From Favolaschia claudopus (lineage: Eukaryota > Basidiomycota > Agaricomycetes > Agaricales > Mycenaceae), in assembly GCA_037176885.1 (NCBI GenBank), contig JAWWNJ010000003.1, forward strand, positions 496,001-560,000: DNA of 64,000 bases, read 5' to 3'. The notes beneath the pieces were generated by a model. That model did not search any database. It was not told the DNA's origin and was given only the letters and a program-made list of their open reading frames with translations. How positions within the stretch are numbered: the stretch's first letter is position 1; each line of letters begins with the position of its first letter. The position numbers were made by a program, and so were the translations under genes. This document shows, one piece after another, positions 1 through 10,771 of the stretch.

Positions 1-560
1 TCGGTGGGGTGTAGCACGGTAGGCTCGTGACCAGCCTGCATACTATTTGCAATTTTTTTGAAGGTGGACGGAATTGCAGTATGCAGGCTGGTACTTTTCG
101 GGCCCTGCCAAAGGGCGGGGCCGGAGTTTGAATTATTTGAGTGTTGCCGAAGGTTCGGCAATAATGTGACAACCTGTAACAAAGTGTGACTCACCACTCG
201 CCCGCAACAGATTTCCTCTTCCGTTAGTTCGTTCAAGGCAGAATTGAATTGACAGAAAGGTGGAGGTTTGGTATTAGATTGCGTCTTACCCTTTATTTTG
301 AGAAAAATAATGTTTTTTCTGTTGAGCAGGAGTGAAATGAACTTCCCATCAAAATAATTCAAACTCCGGCCCCGCCCTTTGGCAGGGCCCGAAAAGTACC
401 AGCCTGCATACTGCAATTCCGTCCACCTTCAAAAAATTGCAAATAGTATGCAGGCTGGTCACGAGCCTAGTAGCACGGAGAAGTGCCCTGAAAATAAATT
501 CCTTAAAAAGTTCATTATACTCGAATTACTATATATGTTAATGGGGTAAGCCCGGGTAAG
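1..560. repeat. Left inverted repeat of pogo-bearing element (cut by window edge and by a MITE)
   Basis: The first 19 bases plus the sequence after the MITE (470 to about 545) match the reverse complement of about 3549-3626, through GGTGGGGTGTAGCAC, AGTGCCCTG and ACTCGAATTACTATAT. The left terminus lies before base 1, so the TSD cannot be checked. The same family recurs at 3842-4320 and, inverted, at 45975-46420. Bases 560-1000 hold more of this family's subterminal sequence, and no gene was seen there. Confidence 0.65.
20..469. mobile_element. MULE-like MITE (family A, long-TIR copy)
   Basis: A 450-bp element begins TAGGCTCGTGACC and ends with the exact reverse complement. The terminal inverted repeats are about 119 bp and near-identical (one T-run differs by one base). 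A 9-bp direct repeat GTAGCACGG flanks it at 11-19 and 470-478, as expected for a target-site duplication of a Mutator-like element. Each TIR also folds on itself (CCAGCCTGCATAC paired with GTATGCAGGCTGG). There is no coding capacity. It sits inside the left inverted repeat of the pogo-bearing element. The superfamily call rests on TSD length only. Confidence 0.85.
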
Positions 561-1110
561 TTGCGCAGAGAAAAATAGTTCACTCGTATTCCTTGTCTAG
601 CGCTTTGTTTGCGTCAAAAGACGCACTGAATACCTCAGAACCACGTGTTGCAGTATTTTCTGCGGCCACTGGATGAGGATAGCCCAGCAAACTCTGAGTT
701 CTCAGGTACAAAGTCATGAGATAGTAAAGCTCTTTTTGAGGTACTCACCCACCTGAAATATGGTGACTGTGTTCCAAAAAAGGCAAACACTGCCAAATTA
801 ATGGTATTTTGAAGATTAATTTCTTCACCCAATGTGTGATACTGTAGTATTTCGTTCAATTAGAGTAGTAAGATTTTTATTTTATTTTTTGAGATCAAAG
901 ATCCGAAAAATCAAGAAAAAAATTATTGCCGCTATCCTGAATACTACAGTAGCTTACCCCGATTTTATATCATGAAAGTTGTGGCAAACACGCTGTAAAT
1001 GAACCCTTGATTGCTCAAAGTTCCTTGACCATCGCGATTTCTGTGAACAAACCCCGAATTCGGTTACTTTTGGTAACTGCGAGTGCCCGACGACAATTGG
1101 CCCCTTTCAC

Positions 1111-1163
1111 TAGTCTCTCCAAGACAGACGCTATATCGATTTGCTCGTACCTCACAAGATATA
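1111..1163 (+). repeat. 53-bp terminal-hairpin fragment of MULE-like family B
   Basis: These 53 bases (starting TAGTCTCTCCAAGACAGACG) are identical to the stretch at 50774-50826 and resemble the ends of the 9-bp-TSD elements at 16463-16960 and 40667-41172. Unlike the copy at 50774, no 9-bp direct repeat flanks it here. It lies about 50 bp upstream of the transposase start. Confidence 0.6.
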
Positions 1164-1210
1164 ACCCATGCTCCACTATTCGCTCTCATTCTACATTCTT
1201 TCTTTGTGCA

Positions 1211-3050
1211 ATGCCGAACCCTGTTCCCGACGTTGGAGACGACAACCTCGAGCTTCTCTCTCAAGAGGAGCGAGTTCAGCTCGCTATCGCCGCGATCGAC
1301 ACCACCGGCATTTCCGAACGTAAAGCCGCAATCTATTATCGAATCCCTCGCAGCACTCTTCAAGGTCGGCGCAAGGGGCTGCGCACTCGCGTAGTTGCCC
1401 ATGCGCATCGTCGTCTTCTTAGTGAAGTCCAGGAGTCGGTTCTTGTAGAGTGGGTCAAGGTGCGTTCACGCTAGTTTCTCTAGTTTCGTCCTGAATTTTG
1501 ATCAATCTTTGTTTTCAAGGTTGTTGGCAAACGAGGCTTTCCTCTTAGGCTCGAATCCAGCCTGTGTATGGAAGCAAGCTTGTCGATACACAGGCTGGTC
1601 GATCTGAGTTTGAATTGCCACGTCACACCGAGTTACCAAAAAAGGTTATTCCACTAGTTCCTCGCAGCAGCACATTTTCGATGAAATTTCCTAATTCGAC
1701 AACACAATGAGCATTTCTGAGTGTTATTGTGCACACCTGAGCTTGAACCAAGCTGAGATTGTGCCGTGGGCAGGAGTTCTGAACACATTCAGCGACACAG
1801 TCCACCACGTGATGCCACGTATCCACTGTACGAAATAACCTTTTTTGGTAAGTTGGTGTGACATGGGATTTCAAACTCAGATCGACCGGTCTGTCTATCG
1901 ACAGCTTGCTCCATAGACAGACGGTCACCGGTCTACTTTCCTCTCACCCTTGGTACCATCGGCGCATACGCGTCGGAGATTGCTGGTACTCCCGTTGGTG
2001 ACACTTGGCCTCAGCGCTTCAAGGAGCGGCACCCTGACTTGAAGGTCAAATGGGCCTCAGCGCTCGAAGAGTGCCGCGCCAAGGGGCTCAACCCCACCGC
2101 TGTTCATGATCACTTCACCCTGCTTGCTGACACGATTGAGAAATACGATGTCAAGACAAAAAATACATATAACATGGACGAAAAAGGTATGCCTTCATTC
2201 TTGTTTTTCTACTTACGTCCCCTGCTGACCTGGCGAAACAGGCATCCAACTCGGCGTCGGCGAAAAGGTCAAGGCACTGGTCGATCGCGACCAGAAAACT
2301 GTTTCCCGGATCCACACCGGCAACCGCGACCTCGTTACCATCATCGAGTGTATTTGTGCGGACAGGACGGCTCTCCATCCGTCGGTTGTATTCGAGGGCT
2401 TGCGTCGTGATCTGGGATGGGCCGCTGAGAATTCCGATGATGCGAGGTGTGTTACCTCGATTTTCCTTGAATTCAACTTCTTTTTAACCTACAATAACAG
2501 TATCTCAATCTCTCCAAACGGTTGGACTGATCAAGAGCTTGGCGCGCTTTGGTTGGAGAAGGATTTCGCCACCGAAACCGCCGAGAAGCTCGACGATCCT
2601 GCCGACTATCGCCTCTTGATCCTCGATGGCCACAACAGCCACGGCACCTTCCGCTTCATCGATTTTGCTGAACGTCACCGTATCATCATTCTTTGTATTC
2701 CCTCCCACACAACTCACGCTCTGCAACCTTGTGATGTCGGAGTTTTTGGGCCGCTTTCTCGCAAATGGAAGAAGCGCGTGTCGGAGGTGTGTTCGGATTG
2801 ATAACTGGAGATGATGAGAACTCAACGAGGTATATAGCAACATAGACAGAATATTGTGATCGATAAATACAATCTCCTTTCCAACTATTCTGCCGCGCGT
2901 GCATCATCTCTTACGCCAGCCAACATTCTCTCGGCTTTTCCCAAATGCGGTATATCCCCACTTGACGAGAGCGCAATTGATACAGAAGCATTTGCCCCTG
3001 CTCTATACGACACAGGCTGCTCAGCCCCTACCTGCACGTCTCCCTGCTTT
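1211..3050 (+). pseudogene. pogo/Fot1-type (DDE_1) transposase pseudogene
   Basis: The start ATG at 1211 opens a psq/CENP-B-type helix-turn-helix (SERKAAIYYRIPRSTLQGR). The exons I read are 1211-1459, 1520-2186 (interrupted), 2244-2446, 2501-2786 and 2850 to about 3050. Introns are 54-63 nt (GT...AG) and keep phase. The catalytic triad is visible: NMDEKG at the exon 2/3 junction, LDGHNSH, and QPCDVGVF; the last two Asp are exactly 35 residues apart (DD35D, typical of pogo). Exon 5 carries the family C-terminal pattern (ILSAFPKCGISP). A 390-bp MITE plus its 9-bp TSD splits exon 2 and brings in-frame stops. The 3' end runs into LINE-derived sequence, so the gene is dead. Its acidic residues and intron sites are otherwise well kept, implying recent inactivation. 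Confidence 0.85.
1546..1935. mobile_element. MULE-like MITE (family A), inserted in the transposase
   Basis: A 390-bp element begins TAGGCTCGAATCC and ends GGTCACCGGTCTA, with perfect 9-bp TSD CTTTCCTCT at 1537-1545 and 1936-1944. Removing the element and one TSD copy restores the transposase frame (VVGKRGFPLTLGT). It is nearly identical to the copies at 52910-53300 (inverted) and 56028-56418. Each end carries a hairpin, and the two hairpins differ in sequence. Confidence 0.92.
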
Positions 3051-3345
3051 GCTCATTCCTGTCAATGCTCAACCATATTGCGTCTCAATGCAAGCGTCCC
3101 GCTATCTGCGGCATCCGCGCTCCCGATCATCCAACTTCCAACTGCCAATGCCCGCACTCTACTCCATGCCAACCCCTCGCCAAATGTACTCTTCTACCAG
3201 TCAAATGTGGTCTGCGCGGCTGTGGCGGCCCTCACCGGGCGACTGACTTGTCATGCCCTATCCGCCAAGTCATTTTGCTCCGTATTTCTGCAGAACATGC
3301 AGCCGCTGGTCCTCTCTTCAAGGTCCCTCCGGATCTTTGAAAATT
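3050..3345 (+). pseudogene. LINE ORF1 zinc-knuckle fragment fused to pogo 3' end
   Basis: In the frame of the ATG at 3065, the translation contains HIASQCKRPAICG, then a Cys-rich run ending VKCGLRGCGGPH and CPIRQVIL. This parallels, residue for residue over long stretches, the zinc-knuckle part of the LINE ORF1 at 54117-54926 (HIASQCHSKAVCG ... CALRGCGGKH ... CPVRQILF). The upstream half of ORF1 is absent and the frame differs from that of the transposase, so this is a 3' fragment, not a fusion protein. About 3345-3540 shows nothing recognisable. Confidence 0.7.
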
Positions 3346-3548
3346 CTTTCCCTTATTTCTCGCCATATGAAACCGAAACACTGCTCTGAACCCATCAACA
3401 GATTCATCTCAATATCTACCGTCTACTTCATCCACTGTGCCCTATTCAATGGGTAATTTCCCGGAGTTTGTCGCCCGCTTCACCTGCTCTGCATGTACAG
3501 TGGCCGCCATTAAAACTGCACCAAGCGGTTCTGGGGCATTCAGTGTGT

Positions 3549-3626
3549 CATATAGTAATTCGAGTGTAATGAATTTTTTAAGGGATTTATTAACAGGGCA
3601 CTTTTCAGTGCTACACCCCACCGAAA
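3549..3626. repeat. Right inverted repeat of the pogo-bearing element
   Basis: The reverse complement matches 1-19 and 470-545. This places the transposase between two inverted repeats about 3.5 kb apart. The left terminus is outside the window, so element limits and TSD are unknown. Confidence 0.65.
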
Positions 3627-3841
3627 AAACGGTCTTCATAGGTCGAAAGTCCTCGCAAATACGACCTCAGTCATATGTTACTTCACCTAGATTCCTGCAA
3701 TTTTGGACCCGCAATGGCTGCTTGAAGATGGTCATTTTGGTCATTTTTTGAATAAATCTGGCATTTTTAGGCCAAAATGGCCATCTTACAGCAACTATTA
3801 CGGGCTCAAATCGGCAGCAAACTAGGTAAAGTCAGATATGA

Positions 3842-4320
3842 ATGAGATCGTCTTTAGGAGTACTTTCATCCTATGATGCTTATTTTCCTGTAGGGTTCAC
3901 CGCTGAAACGTGCGGTGTAAAAAAAACACATGAAAAATTCACTGTGGCTCGATTACCATATATGGTAATTGGGTCGTCCGCTCAAAAATTTTCATTTCAC
4001 TCAGATTTCATGTCCTGCACTTTGTTTGAGCCTAGAGACCACGTCAATAGAGACTTTGCGGTAGCCACCGGTGGCTATTGGTGGCTAATTTTTCTCAGGA
4101 CCGGATGACAGCCTCTGGGTGGATTAGCCACTATTTGTACTACCTATTCACGGGATGCTAGGGTGGATAACTCTAGCGGGAGGCTCAAAAAACTATTGCA
4201 CACGAAGAGCCACAAATAGCCACCGGTGGCTTCCGCAAAGTCTCTAATGACTCGAAACGCCTTGTTGCATTGTTTTCTGCAGCCACTGTATTACGGTCAA
4301 CGATGGACATACGTTCAGAA
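3842..4320 (+). repeat. Copy of the ATATATGGTAAT repeat family, with nested MITE
   Basis: The sequence contains CGATTACCATATATGGTAAT, a CTTTGTTTGAG block and a TTGTTGCATTGTTTTCTGCA block, in the same order as 500-700 and, inverted, in 45975-46420. Alignment with the 46200 copy shows a clean 197-bp insertion (next entry). No coding sequence was seen; 3640-3842 and 4320-4380 hold nothing I recognise. Confidence 0.6.
4049..4245. mobile_element. 197-bp TIR element, AAT target duplication
   Basis: The element begins AGAGACTTTGCGGTAGCC and ends with the inverted AGAGACTTTGCGGAAGCC. It is flanked by AAT at 4046-4048 and 4246-4248. The empty site is seen in the inverted copy near 46200 (CACGTCAATGACTCG), which confirms the boundaries and the 3-bp duplication. 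A second copy of identical length is at 17035-17231. The superfamily is uncertain; 3-bp TSDs occur in PIF/Harbinger, but those usually use TWA. Confidence 0.85.
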
Positions 4321-4620
4321 ATAGTTGGAAAGTAGTAAAGTAGCAAAGTATCGTGTACCATAGCCGCTTACAGCGGCTCGAGCACGTTAATGGATTTCAT
4401 CATCATCATCAATGCTCAAACCAGTCGGGGTTCCTCGACGAACGATATTGATGATTTATTCCCTCCTATATCAACATCATCGCGTGCTACGACGTCGACC
4501 ACACTCCAATCATCGCCCTCGACAAATCCTGCTTCTTCCCTTACTTCGTCACAAGCCTCATCACCTCGTACCATACACTGACTCGGAAAAAATATGGGAT
4601 CACCGGCTTTTCAATCTTTG

Positions 4621-4915
4621 GCAGGGCCTCTGCACTCAAGCGTTTTCGATAATGCCAATAATGCATTGCGCCGTTGTGGGATTTTTTGAGAGGCTCACCC
4701 GGCCCTTTCCCAGTTGTTAGAAATCCATGATCACTAGTAGGCGTGGTCTCGCTGCTGGAGCATCCGCTGGAGTCTATCAATATATAAGTATATGACCCAT
4801 TGCGAGCATTTCTCTGGTGGAGTTACTGTACCTTTCTTCAATGAGAGGTTGGAGTCGAGTATAGATAGGCCTACAATACTTGCTAGTCTCCCTAGTCAGA
4901 CCCTATATCCCGACC
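4621..4915 (-). repeat. About 290-bp repeat, inverted copy at 37113-37402
   Basis: The reverse complement of this stretch is nearly identical to 37113-37402, from GTCAGACCCTATATCCCGA to GCAGAGGCCCTGC, after which the two diverge. On the minus strand it holds an open frame (HGFLTTGKGPGEPLKK) shared by both copies that I do not recognise. Bases 4390-4581 hold a short Ser/Thr-rich frame of unknown meaning. Confidence 0.75.
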
Positions 4916-5149
4916 ACTATCCAGGCAGGTCCGTTTATTACTAGAGACTCTTCCCCGCCACTCGCCTCTGGTGTCCCTCCTTCCCTCTTAACCGCGGTCA
5001 TGGTACTTTTATCCCTTGTACTCGTGCTGCCTGCTCGCCTCGCCTCGATATCTCAACTCGCCTTGACTGAATTTCCTGGCAACACGGTAAGTTCTGCGCC
5101 TGCCTCGAATCGTGCAGTCGCCGAGTTTGATATCTATGCACTGTGGGAA

Positions 5150-5290
5150 GAAAACCCACTCGGTCTGAGTAGGGACCCACTCAGTCCGAGAATTCCCTAC
5201 TCGGCATGAGTGGGTCCGCGTCCGAGTAGGTTTTCACCTACTCAACGTGAGTATGCCGAACCTGCTCGGCACAAATCTACTCACCGTGAG
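5150..5290. repeat. Subterminal palindrome array, left end of element 1
   Basis: There are six or more spaced copies of CTACTC, CCACTC and their complements, typically as CTACTCGGCATGAGTGGG-like hyphenated palindromes 20-30 bp apart. The array at 8655-8920 uses the same words. I infer these are transposase-binding sites. Confidence 0.8.
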
Positions 5291-7199
5291 TGGGTTTCCG
5301 AAAATCGACCGGCATGACCTCCGAGCTGATGCTGGCCTATTCGGCACTATTCGAGCGATCAGATGTGATGCTGCGCCGGTTCGGGCACACATATGACAAG
5401 TTATTGTGGAGGTTGATGATCATATGAGCTTCCAGCTTGAACTCCGGTTGTGTGTTGTCCACACCTTGATTAGATGATTAGATCTCTTACCTAGTCCCTA
5501 TCCGAGTCAGCGCACGCCGCCCACTGCTTATGAGTCAATTAATTTCGTGCCGTATCGGCAATCGGACAGCATTTCTCCCAAGGTTCAACTCGCAGCGTGA
5601 TCATTGAAGCTTCCCTTAGGACTGAACGGTCTGCTCATGTATGAACTTGGTGAATGAGAAGAGCACCATACCAGGCCTAGCTCACACTGTGAGGGTAAGT
5701 ATTGGTTTGCCACTTGCTTCGCTTTAGGCACCGTTTCGATTTGTTGAAACCTGAAATTTGACCAAGTCAAGACCGAGTTGCGAGACAGGGTACTGTGTAT
5801 ACTCACTCGTAGCAGAAATAACTGTTCATGACCTATTAGCCTAGCGGACGAATAATTTTGGAATTTGTCTGAATTTTTGAGAATTTTCGGCCGAGTCGTT
5901 CGACACGCGACTTTCGGATTTAGCAGAAAAACGCGACGCATCAGTCATGTGATGTGTTACTGTGTGACATGTAACACATCGCTCCTTTCCCTCTTCCTTC
6001 ATCTTCTGGCCTGACCCGCGCCGTCCCGTGCCTCTACGCGCCCGGATACGATACAGGGCAACTTTTAAGGGCTAATAACACGTTCTACGCCGCCGAAAAC
6101 CCTGGATTACGCCCAAATATCGGCCTCTCTGGCTGATCACGTCTCCGACCAACATCGCCGCATTGCAAGCGTTAAACACGTTCTGTTTTCTTCTGCGATT
6201 ACTCTGACGACTATGTAACCTTTTTTTACCTCTCTCAACTTTGCCAGCTCTCTCCTTCCGCCTCTCTTCGACTCGCACGAGGGACATGATAGTTGTGAGG
6301 TGTTTCTTCGAGCTTTGCACAAAGAGCGTCGATGACTGACGCGAATTAATTCACAGAAATGATTTTGGCGTGCTTTACACTTCGTACGAACCATATATTC
6401 CGACTGAAGGCGCGTGTTTCTTCTATTCATCCCAGATCTCTGACCCACCTCACCTTAGCTCCATCTGCCCACCATACAGCTCAACGCCGACAACACGTCT
6501 TCCCTCCTTGTCACCTTCCCCCCTCAGCTACAGTCAACTCCTCTCGCACACCTGTCTCCTCCTCCGCCTGCCCACCACCATTCCCCGATGCCTCGGGGAT
6601 GAGCGCGACGGCGACGAATGTGCGTGTGGTTCCGCTTCTTCGTTTTTTACGTGCGCTAACGCAGTTACTTTTCTTTTCACCCTCCGCCACCCTTTCCTTC
6701 CCACCAACTCAGCAACCTGCACCCACCGACTGGCTGTCCCGCCGCCGCCAACGATCCCCGGTCCCTAATTCGACGCTGACGCTATTTACCCGTTCTCAAC
6801 GCCAACTGCCCCCGTGTCGCTTTCGCCAACTCTTCCGACTTCGGTGCGCCGCCGTTTTGACTTCGACCGCCCGCCACATTACACTCTCCTTCGTTCCCCA
6901 CCACTGGCTCTATCCATGCCGGCGACGAACGTGCGTCGCTCTCCCTTCCCTGTTGCTGTCTGTGCTGACGAGCACCTTTTACGCAATTCCCTCACCCTCT
7001 GCCTCAACCACACCGCCTGCGCCGCTCACGTCCTTCACGCTCCCACTATTAACGCTGGGTCCCCGCCCTGCCCGTTTCTATGTTTCATCCTACACTCGAC
7101 CTCCCTCCCACCACGCAACACGCTACGCTGGCACAATCGCGCTGCTATTTTTACTTCGTCTTTCGGACTTCGTTGCTCACTCTACGTAAACCAACAGTG

Positions 7200-7402
7200 A
7201 GCTTCGATGCTCTATCTCTGAATATGCTCATGCTGTTCAAGCAGAGCTCTTCTATGGCCGTCCAATGTGTTAATCCGTTTGTGGCCGTCCCCAGGTATAT
7301 TACAATCCACTGACCGCTCTTTCGACCAACGGATTACGCACTGAGGTCTTCGGAAGCCGAGTCTCCTTCCCCAACAAACCTTCTCTGTTGCTTATCCCGA
7401 GT
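7200..7402 (+). pseudogene. Unidentified gene remnant inside element 1
   Basis: Two stretches look translated. One reads RCSISEYAHAVQAELFYGRP from about 7203. The other, after a CAG at 7292-7294, reads VYYNPLTALSTNG and continues to a consensus 5' splice site GTAAGC at 7403; an intron of 44 nt would end at 7446. An in-frame TAA separates the two stretches, so the gene is probably broken. Long but pyrimidine-biased frames at 6359-7189 may be upstream exons or chance. I do not recognise the protein. Confidence 0.35.
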
Positions 7403-8654
7403 GTAAGCATTGATTCCCCTGTTAACCCTCGACTTGATTGTGATAGCTCGTCACCTAGTGTAGTCGCTGTCAGACATGCGACGCGATAACAAGATTTGAT
7501 TGGTGAGTAGCGGGTTCCGTCGCAGATGCTCTTTATGACTGCCGTTCAGTATGACTGCTCCTTATCTATGTCGGCTGGCTTCGTTCATCACCAACTAAGC
7601 TGGGTGTGCGATTCCTCTGCTAATAACGTCACTGACCCCTCCGGCTGGCTAGCGCTCGTATACTTGCCCACCTAACTATGTGGCAAGTTTCTTATGCTAG
7701 TATGCACGTCACACGTTCACCTTCTACTAAGTATGTATATTTTCTATGAGTACTATTTCGTTCGCACCCTGATGATGATGGGCTTATTCGTGTCAATCTT
7801 AGTGTCTGATCATCATCTCCGAGCAACATCTCCGAGCAACGCTACGTTGCCGGCCTTCAATCATTGTCCCATGCAGCACACTGGATACCTTTCATAGGTG
7901 AGTTGATATTTGAATATCTGGAATTGTTTTGTTCTTCTGTCACTCAGATTGTTTCCTCGCTTCGATTTGACACTGAGTTCAGCACATATTCCGGTGAGAC
8001 TGAATTTCTAACCACGAATTACTGACCCATTGTCGATCCACAGTGGCTAGAAGTTGGAGTTGAATGCACTCACCGGTGCGGGATCTCGTCTTTGGTATTC
8101 TTATCTTCGAAACTCAACCAGATTTTAGTTTGAATCGATCGGACTGTTTAAGGAATGCCGGTACGTTGGAGTCGAATTAATCCCCCGCTTCGTTTGGCTC
8201 ATTTTGTTCCAGATACAAGTCTCCATGCGTATTCCTGCTGTTCACGCTTACCGCTAACCCGGCGAACTTTTCTCAAGTCACAGTCATGTCAGTGTCATCC
8301 TCCTTCAATCGTTTCCACACACACATTGGGACTCCGTCCTCAGTGCATGTTCCGTTGGCTCTGTTCGTGATGCCGCAAATGCTTTGATCGGGTATGTCAC
8401 AATGTTCTTCTCTTAATCAGGAATTCATATAATCCAGAATCGGTGTTCTCTGGCATACACTCGAGCTGTTCTGGCTGAACTTCGCGCAGCATACGCTTCA
8501 CACAGCATACGAGGTGAGTGCGCGTCGATCTATATTCGTGTACTGGCAACTCAGTCCAATGGAATACAGTGACCGAGCGAAACGGACGACAACTACGAAG
8601 GGGGATGGACGTAGGATCAACGTATATACATGTGTAGATATGTAGCCGGAATAT

Positions 8655-8920
8655 ACTCAATTGACCTACTTAAATTGAGTGAATACCCGCTCAGCTCAAG
8701 TAGGTTAGCACACTGCCGTTGAGTAGGTAAACCCACTCAGCCCGAGTGGGTGACCCACTCAATCCGAGTTGAGGAATTGCCAAAATCTACTCATGGTGAG
8801 TAGGGAAACCCACTCCTCGCAAGTAGGTCACCTACTTCGTCTGAGGTGGTACCCACTCACGCCGAGTGCATTACCTACTCAAACCAAGTGGGTCTACCCA
8901 CTTGGCCTGAGTAGATTCCC
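8655..8920. repeat. Subterminal palindrome array, right end of element 1
   Basis: About a dozen copies of CTACTC/GAGTAG and CCACTC/GAGTGG lie in alternating orientation at 15-30 bp spacing, ending at the right TIR of element 1. Bases 8936-9430 beyond it hold no gene I can support. Confidence 0.8.
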
Positions 8921-9435
8921 TCCCCATAGTGTATGGTGTGTCTTTTATATATCCCGCTGCTCCTTACTCAGTTTGATATAAGTATCCAGGACTAGCCAGA
9001 CCTTTAGAAACGGTACGTGTTCCTGTGTTGCTTACTGTCACTTGTACTTAGTGTCCTTGTTCTTTTTATCTAGAGCGGACCTCGCCACCGTCGGCTCTCG
9101 CTGCCACAGCTGCTCGGATAACACAGGTATGTGAGCCTTTTATGTTTCACTACTTTCACCCTCGACTGCGCTTTCTGAACGTTCTGAACTCTTAAGTAGG
9201 AATATTCTGTTCGCTGCTCGCTGCAATACTAGCAGTACGTGTGCGGGCCCCATCCTATCTATATAGTGTTGGACTTATTCGGAGTTATTCTTCCTCCAGC
9301 TTCCATTATTAAGGTAGAGAGCGACCAAGTACGGTTGCCCCACGTGATTTAGCCTTTTCGATTGGCTGATCCAGAGATCGCTCGCCTCTTGGCTCTCTAA
9401 CCTTACTTAATTGTATGTACTAGTTAGCTAATTCT

Positions 9436-9638
9436 TTCTCCCCGAGGCTCGGAGAGGTACACAAAATTTTGATTTTTTGGCTCAAAAATTTGGCCGCAGC
9501 GAAAATGTCGTGGGAAAAACTTCGGAGGCGGTTTTTTGGACGTTTTCGAGGGTGCTGAGTTGATTCTGAAGTCAGATTTATGCCAAAAATTCGCGTTCTT
9601 CGGCAATCATCATTGTCGACTTTGGTTGTCCGGCACTG
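9436..9638. mobile_element. Right-end fragment of a mariner-type MITE
   Basis: About 200 bp matches the right part of the complete element at 17670-18331 (AAATTTGGCC, TGTCGTGGGAAAAACTTCGG, GATTCTGAAGTCAGATTTAT) and ends TGTCCGGCACTG followed by the TA target. The left half is missing. It abuts the gypsy gag fragment, replacing its upstream part. Confidence 0.75.
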
Positions 9639-9640
9639 TA

Positions 9641-10150
9641 GATTGGGGGATGCTCGACGAGGGTGTTGCTATGTCTCACATGGCAACGCCCCGTCATCAG
9701 AATACTATGGGTTCTTGTACCGCAATAAATGATGTTATCTCTCGTTCCACATCCACCGTATCGCGTGCGATTCAGAGTACATATGAGTGTTGACGAGCTT
9801 GTGAGTGTTGCTCGCCGCCACGCTTTGGCCCAGGAAGCTTTGGCTGTTGCGTCGGGGCGCCGGGTAACTATCCCGCGTGAGATCACGCCCGTTGATGAGA
9901 ACATGAACTTGATAGATATTGATGATAGATCGGCAGTGAATGTGCCTGAAACTATTGTCAGCCCGGCCATACCTTCTGGTGTTGGAACCTCCCGCCAGAA
10001 AGGAAAAGGTGCTGACCCTCGCAACTGGGGTACAGCTAACCTCTCGGAAGATTTCCCTGAGCGCGATATCGACGCGCAGAGAACCGCTCTTGAGAATTTC
10101 GCCGAAATTCGCCGTGCTGTCAAAGAAGAACAGCTTTCACCGCCACCTGG
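9641..10150 (+). pseudogene. Ty3/gypsy gag, N-terminal half (truncated)
   Basis: The first 80 bases match 63606-63660 (GATTGGGGGATGCTC, GAGGGTGTTGCTATGTCTC), the gag region at the window's right edge. Downstream, a frame from about 9784 gives MSVDELVSVARRHALAQEAL, then ADPRNWGTANLSEDFPE and DAQRTALENFAEIRRA. This Asp-Pro-x-Asn-Trp-Gly plus acidic/QxxAL pattern is typical of basidiomycete gypsy gag. It ends near 10150 and is bounded by MITEs on both sides. No protease, RT or integrase follows. Confidence 0.65.
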
Positions 10151-10322
10151 GTTTTCTTTTCTGTTCCCTGTTTTGTGTGGTCGGACCTTTCACAGTGAAT
10201 TCAAGACATAGAATTCAAACACATGCATTCCTTTTCCAACTTAGGATACCTCGAAAATTGACACTTTTTGGGCAAGACTTTCCAACCATCTTTGGCCCAG
10301 TTCTCCTCAATGAATGTACCTA

Positions 10323-10771
10323 CTCGGTGTGACCAAAAGTAACCGGAATCGGAAATTGCGTGTTTTCAACCAGATTTTGTGGGTGACTGCTGAGCAAATT
10401 GACCCTATCGGCAGTGTATAAACATATACCGTTGCATACAAATCGGGGAAAAGGTTGCATGGTCTCTTTGTCCTATTATTACACATTGTTTTTATGTATG
10501 CTATGAGCCGGAAAATTAGTGTGCCGAGTTGCCTCCCTCACTGAACAACGGGAAACACCTGGCAAACTTAGATATCGGATTTGTAGACTATTGGGATACT
10601 AAGCATTTTTTTGAGGTACTTACTGGCCCGAAACTCCGGCATCATGCCATGCCCATATCATGTAAGTCGTATAAGAAATGATCTAGAGGAGCCGTGTTTC
10701 ACTTAAAGTTGTTTGAGTTTTGAAATTCCTCTCTAAAAAGCCAAATTCCGGTTACTTTTGGTCACACCGAG
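10323..10771. mobile_element. TA-flanked MITE, family CTCGGTGTGACC, copy 1
   Basis: A 449-bp element with inverted ends CTCGGTGTGACCAAAAGTAA is flanked by TA at 10321-10322 and 10772-10773. The TIRs are about 28 bp. A TA duplication and this size fit a Tc1/mariner-type MITE. Related copies are at 11838-12364 and 58925-59450. Bases 10772-11837 hold short repeated phrases (GTTCGGACAAATTTTGG) and no gene. Confidence 0.88.

Larger units (their letters stand above)
5139..8931. mobile_element. Large CACTG/CACTA-ended DNA transposon (element 1)
   Basis: The left end reads CACTGTGGGAAGAAAACCC and the right end, inverted, CACTATGGGGAGGGAATCT. A 4-bp direct repeat TATG flanks it (5135-5138, 8932-8935). 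Just inside each end lies an array of hyphenated palindromes built from CTACTC/GAGTAG and CCACTC/GAGTGG (5150-5290 and 8655-8920). CACTR ends plus subterminal repeats are the hallmark of the EnSpm/CACTA (CMC) group, where 3-bp TSDs are usual; 4 bp is a departure. The 3.4-kb interior is pyrimidine-rich on the plus strand from about 5960 to 7200 and contains remnants of a gene (next entry). No transposase was recognised. Confidence 0.7.

Noticed and set aside
1546..1570. tRNA B-box in GGCTCGAATCC
   Set aside because: It belongs to the MITE terminus; no cloverleaf or A-box at proper distance.
5150..5290. CRISPR-like array of palindromic repeats
   Set aside because: Repeats are imperfect, vary in orientation and spacing, lie at transposon ends and occur in a fungal genome; no cas genes.
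6359..7189. 276-codon plus-strand open frame in element 1
   Set aside because: Very high pyrimidine content gives open frames in all three plus frames; composition is Ser/Pro/Thr/Arg-biased with no domain, so I did not call the frame as a gene, though parts may be exons.
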